64,000 bases of DNA from Leptolyngbya sp. 'hensonii' (GCF_001939115.1 NZ_MQTZ01000041.1:124001-188000), one strand, 5' to 3'; shown: positions 10,601 through 18,539, counted from the stretch's first letter. Notes: generated by a model from the sequence alone, not told the origin. A program made the numbers and translations.

Positions 10601-10693
10601 TTGCATCAGGGTTCGATCGAGGTCAGCAGCACCCTGGGTGTGGGGACAACCTTCACGGTGACTTTGCCTTTGCATCGGGGTGCACCAGGCTGA
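7664..10693 (+). CDS. Membrane sensor histidine kinase (GAF-CHASE3-PAS-PAS-PAS-HisKA-HATPase)
   Basis: 1009 residues. An N-terminal GAF-like domain (about 1-160, with FCAHAIL and FYAGVPL) lies in front of the first membrane helix (about 185-205). A helical periplasmic CHASE3-like region follows (SSVQSYVITNQQEYLQAY), then a second helix (about 355-380). Three PAS domains come next (starting near 395, 525 and 655), then HisKA with His793 in VSHEFRTPL and an HATPase domain with NAFKYS, DQGIGIP and GTGLGLS. All kinase boxes are intact. It starts inside the end of the REC-GGDEF-EAL gene (23-base overlap). The placing of a GAF domain ahead of the first membrane helix is notable. The signal is unknown. 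Confidence 0.93.
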   Translation: MKAPLPVNERERLRVLQSYQILDSAPEKIFDQITRLAQKISGTPIALISLIDANRQWFKSKIGVDICETPRDQAFCAHAILYPDIFIIPNTLEDRRFANHPMVVNEPHLRFYAGVPLVTPEGHALGTLCVVDYSPRELSPEQVESLKNLGKQAMLELQRHRDQCSGMSSVTERRCQQKNHRRFLWQVAGGFGLASLIFIGIGLAFNWGSRQVIETEQRVSQTFKVIANLEDIHADLRNARSSVQSYVITNQQEYLQAYQESWRATAQKLITLRSLTRDSPEQQQRIRELTQWIQAKQNFLQQIIHLRQRQGYQAAAERLAQQAPQHSDPTDTLLGQMKTIENTLLQQRSARVRQSIQIANLIGILGLALILSIVAAIYWIIYREILRGRQAEDQLEQQRDFTDTIFDSARALIVVTNRQGEILRFNRACEQITGYSIKDVIGTDLSDLLANLPEAETVKQLYQNLQATDFPCQQENHLKTLLGETRLIVWSSTALLDGQGQVEYVIHTGIDITDQRQAELALRDQQEWLAITLSSIGDAVIATDRQAIITLMNPVAEAMTGWTVSEAIGRSVHEVFKLAHHKNHQPLVSPIQQTMQEPLILGLSEDTVLVHRQGRYIPIDDSCAPIRSPTGDVEGAVIVFRDISARKQMEEDRDRFFSLSLDLFCIAALDGQLERVNSAWEVTLGWTKAELLTRPPQDFLQDLVHPEDQQATSLALKQLIQEEQVLAFENRLRCKDGSYRWVLWNAIQFNDRIYAAAHDITNRKQREAAIQTALQKEKDLNNLKSKFISMVSHEFRTPLTTILSSTELLETSSQFVEDRKQRHFKQIKTSIQRMTSLLDDVLILSRTEAHALKYDPYPLNLNQFCRDLVEEMEQGTGRHHILYFTEQGDGSDACMDSKLLNPILTNLLSNAFKYSSEGSEVRFDLICQTDWATIKIQDQGIGIPWEELPMLYQRFHRAHNVGNISGTGLGLSIVKSCLDLHQGSIEVSSTLGVGTTFTVTLPLHRGAPG

Positions 10694-10720
10694 GGGGAGA
10701 CAAACCCCGAAATTGAAATT

Positions 10721-11227
10721 TTACCCCTGTTGTACGGGTAATTCGTAATAAAGTAGGCTGTAGGATTCCAGTTTCTCAGTCCGGGTCAGTTGGAATCCCC
10801 GCCGTTGGTACAGGTGGCGGGCCACAGCGGCTTCTTCCCCATCCCAGGTGTAGAGCCGCAGATAGGATCTGCCCGTAGATTGGCTTTGGGCGATCGCAAA
10901 ATCCACCAGTTGACTCCCAATTCTGCGACTCCTGGCTTCGGGGTCCACACAGGTCCAGCCCAACCAACAGGCATCCGGATCGTTGAGATAGGTATATAGC
11001 CCCGTGACCCCCAGGACAAGCCCGGTCTCATCAGCCACAACCCAATAGCGGGCCTCTCCCATGCCCAGCAGGCGAAAAATGGATCGGGCCACAAAATTGC
11101 GTCTTAGACTCAGCCAGAGGACAAAACCAGGTTGCTCCCACCAGAAGCCAGGGCGGTCAAAAACTCGTTTTGTGAGGTCGATCGCCGATCCAAGAGTGGC
11201 TGGAGAGAGGGGATAAATAGCTAACAT
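10721..11227 (-). CDS. GNAT family N-acetyltransferase
   Basis: 168 residues from the ATG at 11227. The core shows a GNAT fold: WVVADETGLVLGVTGLYTYL (beta strands 3-4), CWLGWTCVDPEARSRRIGSQL with the acetyl-CoA-binding R-x-x-R-I-G-like loop, and a C-terminal YQRRGFQLTRTEKL typical of the family. The substrate cannot be predicted. It is convergent with the sensor kinase, 27 bases from its stop, and a short TTACCC/GGGTAA hairpin lies over its 3' end. Confidence 0.85.
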   Translation of the reverse strand: MLAIYPLSPATLGSAIDLTKRVFDRPGFWWEQPGFVLWLSLRRNFVARSIFRLLGMGEARYWVVADETGLVLGVTGLYTYLNDPDACWLGWTCVDPEARSRRIGSQLVDFAIAQSQSTGRSYLRLYTWDGEEAAVARHLYQRRGFQLTRTEKLESYSLLYYELPVQQG

Positions 11228-11322
11228 GATGGTGGATACCCGGTAGGTTGGGGAATGGGGCTGACGACTGCCGGGATAACCTTGCTGTCTGTGGCCAACC
11301 CCATTATCCACCAGAAGCCTTG

Positions 11323-13347
11323 TTACCGTCGGGCCAGCAGACTGCGAGACTGTTCCACCAGACGAATAAAGGCATCTCGATAACCTTCCCGATCGTCCCC
11401 TTTGGCCTGCTTCGCCAGATTCAGGGCCAGATCCAGACTGGCACTACCCTTGTACTCCGAGTTACGCAGGACCATGCCGAAGGTCGCCACTGCTGCGGCA
11501 AACTTCAGGTTAGCCGAGGGTTGCCGCGATCGGACATCTGAATCCTGGATCGCCTGGGTAATCAGTTGACTGGTACTTTCATCAGGCAACTTATAGCGCA
11601 GTTTCACTTGCATCAGCTCCGGGCTGTTGGGGTCTGCGGTCACAGCATCCGGTTTTTGATAGCGTAAGGGATCAACTTCCGGGATCTTGACATCGCTTTC
11701 TATCCCAGCCGGAATAATCTCATACAGAGCCGTGACCGAGTGGCCCGATCCAATATCCCCGGCATCTTTCTTGTCATTGTTGAAGTCCTGGTTCTGCAAC
11801 AGACGGTTTTCATACCCAATCAAGCGATAGCCCTGAACTTTGGCTGGATTGAATTCCACCTGAATTTTGACATCCTTAGCGATCGTGAACAGGGTGCCCC
11901 GAATATCATTCACCAGCACCTTCTTCCCTTCCAACAGGGTATCAATGTAGGCGTAATTGCCATTCCCCTGATCCGCCAGTTGCTCCATTTTGGAGTCCTT
12001 ATAGTTGCCTGTGCCAAAGCCCAGCACGGTCAGGAAAATGCCCTGATCCCGTTTCTGCTCGATCAGGCGGGTCAACTCTGCGTCGCTGGAAACTCCAATA
12101 TTAAAATCCCCATCGGTGGCCAGAATCACCCGGTTATTGCCATTTTTCAGGAAGTTTTCCTGAGCAGTTTTGTAAGCCAGTTCGATGCCCTGAGCCCCAG
12201 CAGTGGGTCCCCCTGCTTCCAGCCGATCGATCGCCGCCCGAATTTTGTCTTTCTGGTTCCCGGGGGTAGGCGGAAGCACCAGGCCCACATTTCCGGCATA
12301 GACCACTAGACTGACCCGATCCTGAGGCCGCAGTTCATTCACCAGCAACTTGAGGGATTGTTTGACCAGGGGGAGCTTGTTGGGTTCATCCATGGACCCT
12401 GAGACATCGATCAGAAAGACCAGATTGCTGGCAGGCAGGGTGGTGTAATCCGCACGCTTGCCCTGGAGCCCAATCAACACCAGTTTGTGCTTGCTATTCC
12501 AGGGAGCGGCTCCCACTTCTGTGGTGATGGAAAAGGGCCGATCGGCCTCTGGCTGAGGATAGGTATATGAAAAGTAGTTGATCAGTTCTTCAATCCGCAC
12601 GGCATCTTTGGGGGGCAGCGTTCCCTGGGTAATGAACCGGCGCACATTGCTGTAGGAAGCTGTATCCACGTCAATGGAAAAGGTGGAGAGGGGATCGGCA
12701 GCGACGCGGCGAAAGGCATTCTCCTCAATGCGATTGTAGCTTTCGGTATTGAAGCCATTCTCTGAAGCAGGCGGGGGAGCGATCGTGCCGCCGGTAGATT
12801 CGTTACTGCTGAGCCGACCCAGAGCAGGCTTACCGGCCGGAATGGACGGTTGATTGACCGAGGTCGATCGGGAACGATCCAGATCGACTTTAGTTTCCTG
12901 CTCTTCCAGGGCATCCACCTGATCCCTGAAGGCAGCTAATTCTGCTGCAAAGGACTGTTGTAGCCGTTGTAATAGTTGCTGTTCTGCCAGAGGGAGGACA
13001 GGGAGAACTCCAGTTGCCAGTTGGGTTTTGATCTGGGTCTGACAGGACTGAAGCATCGTGGCGAACTCAGGCCGGGTAATGGGGCGCGTGGGGAAGCCCT
13101 GAACCGATACTGGACAGCCATACTTCTCGACCAGGGTTTGGAGGGCGCGGTAGTCCGGATGGGTCGTGGGAAGGGAAGGGGCTGGGAGCATTCGAGCCAG
13201 CCGGGAGGGAACCAGATTGGCTGAACCCGCAACGCCCGTCAATGGCCGTAGTAGGGTGACTCCGATCGGCAACAGAAGCAGCATCAGGGCGAGACGCACA
13301 GACAGGGACCGGAACAGACTGCTTCTAAGGGGATTAAAGTTGGACAT
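11323..13347 (-). CDS. von Willebrand factor A protein (YfbK-like) with SLH-like N terminus
   Basis: 674 residues from the ATG at 13347. Residues 1-40 are a signal/anchor segment. Residues about 64-102 (DYRALQTLVEKYGCPV ... TRPEFATMLQSC) resemble one S-layer homology repeat, and 120-152 form a helix like that after SLH repeats in cyanobacterial porins. Residues 200-290 are the conserved vWF-N-like domain found before YfbK-type vWA domains (FSIDVDTASYSNVRRF). The vWA domain has an intact MIDAS: D314-V-S316-G-S318, then a Thr/Ser block and ILATDGDFN. A DUF3520-like C-terminal domain ends the protein. Binding of a metal-dependent ligand at the cell envelope is expected. The SLH plus vWA combination is discussed in the findings. 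Confidence 0.88.
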   Translation of the reverse strand: MSNFNPLRSSLFRSLSVRLALMLLLLPIGVTLLRPLTGVAGSANLVPSRLARMLPAPSLPTTHPDYRALQTLVEKYGCPVSVQGFPTRPITRPEFATMLQSCQTQIKTQLATGVLPVLPLAEQQLLQRLQQSFAAELAAFRDQVDALEEQETKVDLDRSRSTSVNQPSIPAGKPALGRLSSNESTGGTIAPPPASENGFNTESYNRIEENAFRRVAADPLSTFSIDVDTASYSNVRRFITQGTLPPKDAVRIEELINYFSYTYPQPEADRPFSITTEVGAAPWNSKHKLVLIGLQGKRADYTTLPASNLVFLIDVSGSMDEPNKLPLVKQSLKLLVNELRPQDRVSLVVYAGNVGLVLPPTPGNQKDKIRAAIDRLEAGGPTAGAQGIELAYKTAQENFLKNGNNRVILATDGDFNIGVSSDAELTRLIEQKRDQGIFLTVLGFGTGNYKDSKMEQLADQGNGNYAYIDTLLEGKKVLVNDIRGTLFTIAKDVKIQVEFNPAKVQGYRLIGYENRLLQNQDFNNDKKDAGDIGSGHSVTALYEIIPAGIESDVKIPEVDPLRYQKPDAVTADPNSPELMQVKLRYKLPDESTSQLITQAIQDSDVRSRQPSANLKFAAAVATFGMVLRNSEYKGSASLDLALNLAKQAKGDDREGYRDAFIRLVEQSRSLLARR

Positions 13348-13675
13348 GGCTGCTAAATCCTCACACAAAGGAATTTCTTTGTGCCCAGCATAGTCCTGGG
13401 GAGGCTGTCGATCGGACGCTGTTGCAGTTTCGGTAACTCAGGGGACTGCGATGTCAGAGATATAAACGTGACAAAGGCAAATCGAGAGCTTGAAGATTGA
13501 CGGAATCCACGTTTTTAGCACAATTATCAAGGGTGATAGCTACCAGTTGACCTTGATCATCTAATCCAGAATAAGGTCATCCGTAATTGCATCGGTAGAA
13601 ATAACAGACCTGACCGCCTGACAAGGGTTTGAGGTACTTAGGTCAAGGGTTAGCGGAACCCCACAAGCCCATCCA
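13348..13675. other. Intergenic stretch, short hairpin only
   Basis: About 330 bases between two minus-strand genes. A 7-bp inverted pair ATCAAGG (13526-13532) and CCTTGAT (13551-13557) can form a weak hairpin. No coding pattern and no convincing promoter were recognised, although the promoter of the vWA gene must lie here. Confidence 0.5.
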
Positions 13676-14806
13676 CTAAGGGTATGCCGTGATCACCTGC
13701 CTGACGGCTGCCAGATGTTCCTCAGCAATCTTAGGGGGTGTGGCTCCGGCTCCCGGCTCGATAATGACATCGCCGATCGCATCGATCGCCCGCTCGTTGA
13801 TGGTATCGATCAATAGTTCCGGCATGGTCAGGTGTTCCTCGGCCACCTGCTTCAAAACTGACTGGGGCTGTTCCTGCCGGACAATAGCCTTTAAAACCCG
13901 GTATTCATGGCTGGGCAGTTGCTGCATAAACGACACCCACTCTTCCGACAGGTTGGGACTGCTCCGCTCTGGCCCGATCACCACGGGCCGGGAGGACTGG
14001 ACCAGGGGACGAAGGACAACTTCTGCCGGGGAACGGGGTTGGGATCGGCCTTGCTCCAGTTGCTCCTTCTGGGCCTGCAACTTAACCACTTCCTGTTCCA
14101 GTTGGGTTTTCTGCCTGCGGCGCTGCAGAATTTGTCCCTCCAACTGAGTCAACTCGCTGTGGAGTGAGGCGACTTGAGACTGGAGTTGTCTGGCTGCTGC
14201 ATGGAGAGAAGGGGGCGCTGCTTCAGGCAGGGATTTACGGCTGTCTGCGGGAGGATGGAGGGCAGGCTGTTTCAACTCCCTGGCCTGCTTTTCCAACTGC
14301 TGAACCTGCCTTTGCAGGATCTGGGCTTGTTCTTCCAGTTGCCGTTTTTGCTGATCCAGGCTAGCCAGTTTCCAACCTAGCTTTTCGTTGAGTTCCCACT
14401 TCTCCAGCACTTCTGCCTGAATATGTTGCAGATGAGTCTGGAGGGAGCTCAGGGTGACTGAGGCCTGTTGTTTCTCGCTGATCATGGTCCGCAGCGATTG
14501 ATGGAGGCGTACCCCTTGCTGCTGCAAAATCTGGATCTGGTTCTTGGCGGCTGCTAGGGTGGCCCGCACCCGATAGGTCCGGTGCTTTTCTGTGATAAAA
14601 GCCCCACAGAGGGCAGCGGGGATAGTAATTAACCCCACGATCGCAGCTTTTTCCCAGCGTTGCTCCATCAGCAAACTCAGACAGAAGCCTACGACAAAGG
14701 CAATGGTTGCCAACAAGAGAGACGCCTGCAGATTGCTGCCCGAGGGCGATCGGGGGCGACTTACAAACGATCGGGCGGGCGGAAGGAGCAATTGTTGCTT
14801 AACCAT
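13676..14806 (-). CDS. Coiled-coil membrane protein with TerB-C-like end
   Basis: 376 residues from the ATG at 14806. Two membrane helices lie near residues 25-70 (LLLATIAFVVGFCLSLL, then AAIVGLITIPAALCGAFI). Residues about 80-265 are a long Gln/Leu/Glu-rich coiled coil. The last 80 residues are a small helical domain with INERAIDAIGDVIIE and IAEEHLAAVRQVI, which resembles the C-terminal domain of TerB-type tellurite-resistance proteins; this resemblance is from memory of the pattern. A membrane-attached scaffold or adaptor is a reasonable guess. It faces away from the pterin-synthase gene, sharing a divergent promoter region at 14807-14966. Confidence 0.75.
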   Translation of the reverse strand: MVKQQLLLPPARSFVSRPRSPSGSNLQASLLLATIAFVVGFCLSLLMEQRWEKAAIVGLITIPAALCGAFITEKHRTYRVRATLAAAKNQIQILQQQGVRLHQSLRTMISEKQQASVTLSSLQTHLQHIQAEVLEKWELNEKLGWKLASLDQQKRQLEEQAQILQRQVQQLEKQARELKQPALHPPADSRKSLPEAAPPSLHAAARQLQSQVASLHSELTQLEGQILQRRRQKTQLEQEVVKLQAQKEQLEQGRSQPRSPAEVVLRPLVQSSRPVVIGPERSSPNLSEEWVSFMQQLPSHEYRVLKAIVRQEQPQSVLKQVAEEHLTMPELLIDTINERAIDAIGDVIIEPGAGATPPKIAEEHLAAVRQVITAYP

Positions 14807-14966
14807 AGATACTGTTATACAGCGCATCCACTGGAACAGGAGAACTAATCTGCAAATTTGCCGGGATAGCTTTCCACTATTTCGAACAGATAGGGTAATC
14901 TCCGGGCGATTCGGTTTATCCTGAAAGAAGAAGAAAGTTTATTTAACTTAATATTGCCCCTTGCCC

Positions 14967-15848
14967 ATGAACTGCATTATCGATCGTCGAGCTCAATTCT
15001 CAGCCAGCCACCGCTACTGGTTACCTGAGTTGAGTGAAGCTGAGAATCAGGCTCGGTTTGGCCCCTGTGTTCGGGCTCCCGGCCACGGTCACAACTATAT
15101 CCTTTATGTGTCTATGGCAGGGGAACTGGATCAATATGGCATGGTGCTCAACCTGTCGGATGTGAAGCAGGTGATCCGACGGGAAGTGACCAGCCAACTG
15201 GACTTTTCCTACCTGAACGAGGTCTGGCCTGAATTTCAACAGACCTTACCCACGACTGAATATTTAGCGCGGGTAATCTGGCAACGTCTGGTGCCCTATC
15301 TCCCCCTCGTCCGCATTCAACTGTTTGAACATCCTGAACTCTGGGCTGAATACCAAGGAAACGGCATGGAAGCATATCTGACCATCAGTACTCACTTTAG
15401 TGCCGCCCATCGGCTGGCCCGTCCGGACCTGAGCTACGAAGAGAACTGCGAGATCTATGGCAAGTGTGCCCGTCCCAATGGCCACGGCCATAACTACCAC
15501 CTGGAAGTCACGATCCGGGGTGAGATTGATCCTCGGACGGGGATGATTGCTGACCTGGGGGCTTTTCAGGCGATCGTCGATCGGCAGGTGGTGGACCCCT
15601 TTGACCACACCTTCTTGAACAAGGACATCCCTTACTTTGAAACAGTGGTGCCTACGGCTGAAAATATTGCGGTTCACATTCGGGACTTACTCCAGCAGCC
15701 CATTCGTGAGATCGGGGCCTTCCTACACAAAGTCAAATTGATCGAAAGCCCGAATAACTCCTGCGAGGTTTATGCCCTGGATGAGGCCGCTTTGATCCCA
15801 GACGCGATCGCGCAGGCAAAAGTTCTGGTTGGCTCAAAACTGAACTGA
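14967..15848 (+). CDS. Tandem 6-pyruvoyl-tetrahydropterin synthase/QueD-like protein
   Basis: 293 residues made of two PTPS/QueD domains. Domain 1 (about 1-130) has the zinc ligands H15 and GHGHNY (H40, H42) and C34, but its LDH catalytic motif reads LDF (D79, F80). Domain 2 (about 135-285) has H148, C167, GHGHNY (H173, H175), FDH (D213, H214), the TAEN motif and LIESPNNSCEVY. QueD-family enzymes convert dihydroneopterin triphosphate to 6-carboxytetrahydropterin or pyruvoyl-tetrahydropterin, for queuosine or pterin synthesis. Only the second domain looks catalytically complete. Start ATG at 14967 is preferred to a TTG two codons upstream. The next gene follows after 4 bases. Confidence 0.9.
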   Translation: MNCIIDRRAQFSASHRYWLPELSEAENQARFGPCVRAPGHGHNYILYVSMAGELDQYGMVLNLSDVKQVIRREVTSQLDFSYLNEVWPEFQQTLPTTEYLARVIWQRLVPYLPLVRIQLFEHPELWAEYQGNGMEAYLTISTHFSAAHRLARPDLSYEENCEIYGKCARPNGHGHNYHLEVTIRGEIDPRTGMIADLGAFQAIVDRQVVDPFDHTFLNKDIPYFETVVPTAENIAVHIRDLLQQPIREIGAFLHKVKLIESPNNSCEVYALDEAALIPDAIAQAKVLVGSKLN

Positions 15849-15852
15849 AATT

Positions 15853-16788
15853 ATGGCTTTCTTTCGGAAGGACTCCCAATTAGAAACCCTGGGCGAACAG
15901 GCTCTGGAAGCTACCTGGACTAAGTTTCCTGGTCTGGCCCGCAACCAGATTGCCGTCACCTGGATCCTGTATGACCCACCGGTTCCCGTTAATACGGGTG
16001 GGGCCATTCGGCCCGAAACTTTCTGGCAACTGGACATTCGGGGCTTCAGCTACCGGGGCGTGGAGCGGATTTATCCGGCCAGTGTGGTGAAGCTGTTTTA
16101 CCTGGTTGCGGTTTACGAATGGTTGAATCAGGGCATGATTCAACCCTCGGCAGAACTGGAACGGGCCACCCGCGATATGATTGTCGATTCTGGTAATGAT
16201 GCCACCGGTTTGGTCGTGGATATCTTGACCGGCACCACGGGCGGTCCGGAGTTGCCGCCAGGGCCTTTTGAAACCTGGAAACACCAGCGTAATCTGGTCA
16301 ACCGCTATTTCCAATCCTTGCAATGGCCAGAATTACAGGGTATCAACGTGAACCAGAAAACCTGGAGCGAAGGCCCCTATGGCCGGGAACGGGCAGCCCT
16401 GGGAGCATTGATGGATAACCGGAATATGCTCACTACGGATGCAACGGCCCGACTGCTTCATAGCATCATAGGTGGGGTGGCGGTTTCGATCGAAGCTTCA
16501 GCCGCCATGATGGCCCTGATGAAACGATCGCTGGACCCCACTGACCTGGCTGCCGATCCGGAGAATCAGGTGACGGGCTTTTTGGGGGATGGGCTAACCC
16601 TGGATGCCCGTCTCTGGTCTAAGGCGGGTCTGACTAGTAAAGTGCGCCATGACGCCGCTTATATTGAACTGCCCGATCGCCAGCCCTACTTGCTGGTGGT
16701 TTTTACCGAGGGGGAAGACCACAGCAAAAATGAGGCGATTTTGCCCTACGTTTCCCAGCAATTCATCACGGCTGTCTCTTCTCTATGA
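15853..16788 (+). CDS. Serine hydrolase of the beta-lactamase/transpeptidase fold
   Basis: 311 residues with the class A beta-lactamase-like layout: the nucleophile motif SVVK (Ser77, Lys80) in IYPASVVKLFYL, an SDN-like element in VDSGNDATG, and KAG in WSKAGLTSKVRHD in the place of KTG. No signal peptide is visible, unlike true secreted beta-lactamases. Cyanobacteria commonly carry such proteins with unknown substrate; peptidoglycan-related hydrolysis is possible. It begins 4 bases after the pterin-synthase stop, so the two are co-transcribed. Confidence 0.82.
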   Translation: MAFFRKDSQLETLGEQALEATWTKFPGLARNQIAVTWILYDPPVPVNTGGAIRPETFWQLDIRGFSYRGVERIYPASVVKLFYLVAVYEWLNQGMIQPSAELERATRDMIVDSGNDATGLVVDILTGTTGGPELPPGPFETWKHQRNLVNRYFQSLQWPELQGINVNQKTWSEGPYGRERAALGALMDNRNMLTTDATARLLHSIIGGVAVSIEASAAMMALMKRSLDPTDLAADPENQVTGFLGDGLTLDARLWSKAGLTSKVRHDAAYIELPDRQPYLLVVFTEGEDHSKNEAILPYVSQQFITAVSSL

Positions 16789-16840
16789 ACCCCTGGACAT
16801 AAATCATGGCAATGACAAAATTTTGAGCTAGGCTCTAGGC

Positions 16841-16892
16841 AATTCAAAATTCAAACCCTGATCTAATCCTGTTGAATTTTGAATTTTGAATT
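16841..16892. repeat. Perfect 15-bp inverted repeat next to a ribosome-binding site
   Basis: Left arm AATTCAAAATTCAAA (16841-16855) and right arm TTTGAATTTTGAATT (16878-16892) are exact reverse complements with a 22-base loop. Each arm is itself made of a repeated TTTTGAA-type heptad. The right arm ends 2 bases before the GAGGAG ribosome-binding site (16895-16900) of the outer-membrane protein gene, so folding of the mRNA could affect its translation. It may also act as terminator-like structure for the upstream gene. It could be a copy of a dispersed cyanobacterial palindrome. Confidence 0.85.
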
Positions 16893-16905
16893 CCGAGGAG
16901 TGTTT

Positions 16906-17709
16906 ATGTCCATGGTTCTGAAATCTGCATCACTCAGTTTAGCCGTTGTTCTGCTCACGGGAACGATCGTATCTGCCCAGCCAGACAAGGACGCCGCCAC
17001 GATCGCACCTGGCAGCTATGCTTACCGGCTTCTGGAACCTGCTCAATCCCCAGCCCCCCTGGCGAACGAGTTGATCAGCAGCCAACCCAAGTATGCTTCC
17101 TATGTTTACATCAGCCAGATGGGGAATCTCATACCCCCACCGGGAATGCCCCCAGGGGGAAGGGTGCAGGCTCCAGCGATCGGAGGTCCCACTATCTACG
17201 AAACAGAATTTTTGCCCCCGCCCCCGCCTGTTGCACCCCAGCGGATAGCTCAAGGGGCTTCCCAGTCAGTGCCTCAGAGCAGCCCCCGATATGTGCTCTT
17301 GCGACCTAACCCCAGCTATCTAGGAATTGCTGGAAACGTTGGTCTTACTGGAGATAGTAGCGACATTGGGCGGCCCAGTTTTGCCGTGTTTACCAAACTC
17401 CCCCTGGCCAATTTCATCTCCCTGCGGCCTGCAGTCTTTGTCAATCGGGATGCGGCGATCCTGGTCCCCCTGACCTTGGACTTTCCCTCCCAGGTGGAAG
17501 CCTTTGGCTTTACCCCCTCTCCTTTCTTTGGTGGAGGTATCGCCGTCACCACAGGGCCTGAGAGTCGTGCCGGAGCCTTGATTACCACGGGTGTAGATTT
17601 CCCGGTAACCAGAGAACTAACTGCCACTACAGGGCTCAACCTGGGCTTCCTGAGGAATACGGATGTGGGGCTGTATTTCGGACTGGGCTATACCTTTGGC
17701 GGGTTTTAG
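16906..17709 (+). CDS. Secreted protein, predicted outer-membrane beta barrel
   Basis: 267 residues from the ATG at 16906, which has a strong GAGGAG 5 bases upstream. A signal peptide is clear (hydrophobic SLSLAVVLLTGTIVSA, then QPDKD). A proline-rich linker spans about 75-125 (PPPGMPPGG, LPPPPPPVAPQ). The C-terminal 140 residues alternate hydrophobic and polar residues in short strands with glycines and end in YTFGGF, an aromatic C terminus typical of outer-membrane barrels. No specific family is recognised. Export to the outer membrane is inferred from these features. Confidence 0.78.
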   Translation: MSMVLKSASLSLAVVLLTGTIVSAQPDKDAATIAPGSYAYRLLEPAQSPAPLANELISSQPKYASYVYISQMGNLIPPPGMPPGGRVQAPAIGGPTIYETEFLPPPPPVAPQRIAQGASQSVPQSSPRYVLLRPNPSYLGIAGNVGLTGDSSDIGRPSFAVFTKLPLANFISLRPAVFVNRDAAILVPLTLDFPSQVEAFGFTPSPFFGGGIAVTTGPESRAGALITTGVDFPVTRELTATTGLNLGFLRNTDVGLYFGLGYTFGGF

Positions 17710-17718
17710 TCCCAGACT

Positions 17719-17724
17719 GTATAC
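17719..17724. promoter_or_regulatory. GTATAC palindrome upstream of the GntR gene (candidate operator)
   Basis: CTGTATACTG at 17717-17726 contains the palindrome GTATAC 28 bases before the GntR start codon. A matching TTGTATACAG lies before the urate hydroxylase gene at 18538-18547. FCD-type GntR regulators often bind short GT...AC palindromes, so both are candidate operators for the encoded regulator. This is inference from shared sequence and position. Confidence 0.45.
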
Positions 17725-17751
17725 TGTATGCGATAGTTCCAGGAGACTCCC

Positions 17752-18453
17752 TTGCCTTTACCGGTACGATCGCTCCAGCGAGTTGAATCCCTGCAAAAGC
17801 AGGCCTATCAGACCCTGCGCACTGCCATCCTGACCGGAGAACTGGCCCCAGGACAACGGTTGGTCGAAGCCCAACTGGCTGAAATGCTTCAGGTCAGTCG
17901 CACCCCAATTCGGGAGGCGATCGGTCTGCTTCAGCATGAGAATCTGGCGGCGGTTGACCCAACGGGAGTTCTGAGGGTCACCACGATTTCTGCCATTGAT
18001 GCCAGCCATCTTTATGATTGTCGCCTCGCATTAGAGCAACTGGCAGTTATAGAAGCCTGTCGTCAGGTGACCCCAGCCCAACTACAACAGTTGCAGCAAC
18101 TGGTTCTGGAGGCTGAAACCCGGCCTAAAGGCGAGGCTACCCCCCTGTCAGACGTTGAACTCCTGGATCTGGACTATCAGTTTCATCACCTGATAGCCCA
18201 GAGTTCCGGCAATCCCTGGCTGGTTTCCCTGCTGGATCAAGTCTTTGACAAAATGATGTTGCTGCGCAGCCAAACTCTGAAAAGTAATCCTGCAGTGCTG
18301 GAAATTCGGCTGGAGCACCGGCGGATCTACGAAATGCTGGCCCAGCGCGATGGGGATGGTGCAGCCCAGAGCATTCGGGAGCATCTCACAGCCAGTAAGG
18401 AACGGGTAATTCGGGAGGTGGCACAGTTGCAGAGTAGTGATGAGCGGCTGTGA
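17752..18453 (+). CDS. GntR family regulator with FCD domain
   Basis: 233 residues. The N-terminal winged helix-turn-helix has the GntR signature TAILTGELAPGQRLVEAQLAEML followed in pieces by QVSRTPIREAI. Residues about 80-220 are an FCD ligand-binding domain with the metal/ligand residues D-x-x-x-H (LDLDYQFHHLIAQSSGN) and a late EH (LEHRRIYEML, REHL). I accept the TTG start at 17752 because AGGAGA lies at the right distance upstream (17741-17746) and no ATG fits. It stands directly before the HpxO-like and HIUase genes, so it probably senses a purine breakdown product and controls them. Confidence 0.9.
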   Translation: MPLPVRSLQRVESLQKQAYQTLRTAILTGELAPGQRLVEAQLAEMLQVSRTPIREAIGLLQHENLAAVDPTGVLRVTTISAIDASHLYDCRLALEQLAVIEACRQVTPAQLQQLQQLVLEAETRPKGEATPLSDVELLDLDYQFHHLIAQSSGNPWLVSLLDQVFDKMMLLRSQTLKSNPAVLEIRLEHRRIYEMLAQRDGDGAAQSIREHLTASKERVIREVAQLQSSDERL

Positions 18454-18539
18454 TCGGAGCCATCCTGGCCCCGTGGTTTGTATCCTTTGCAGCAACATTC
18501 TTTGCATAGAATGGGATAGGCTACCGAACACAGGCTATT

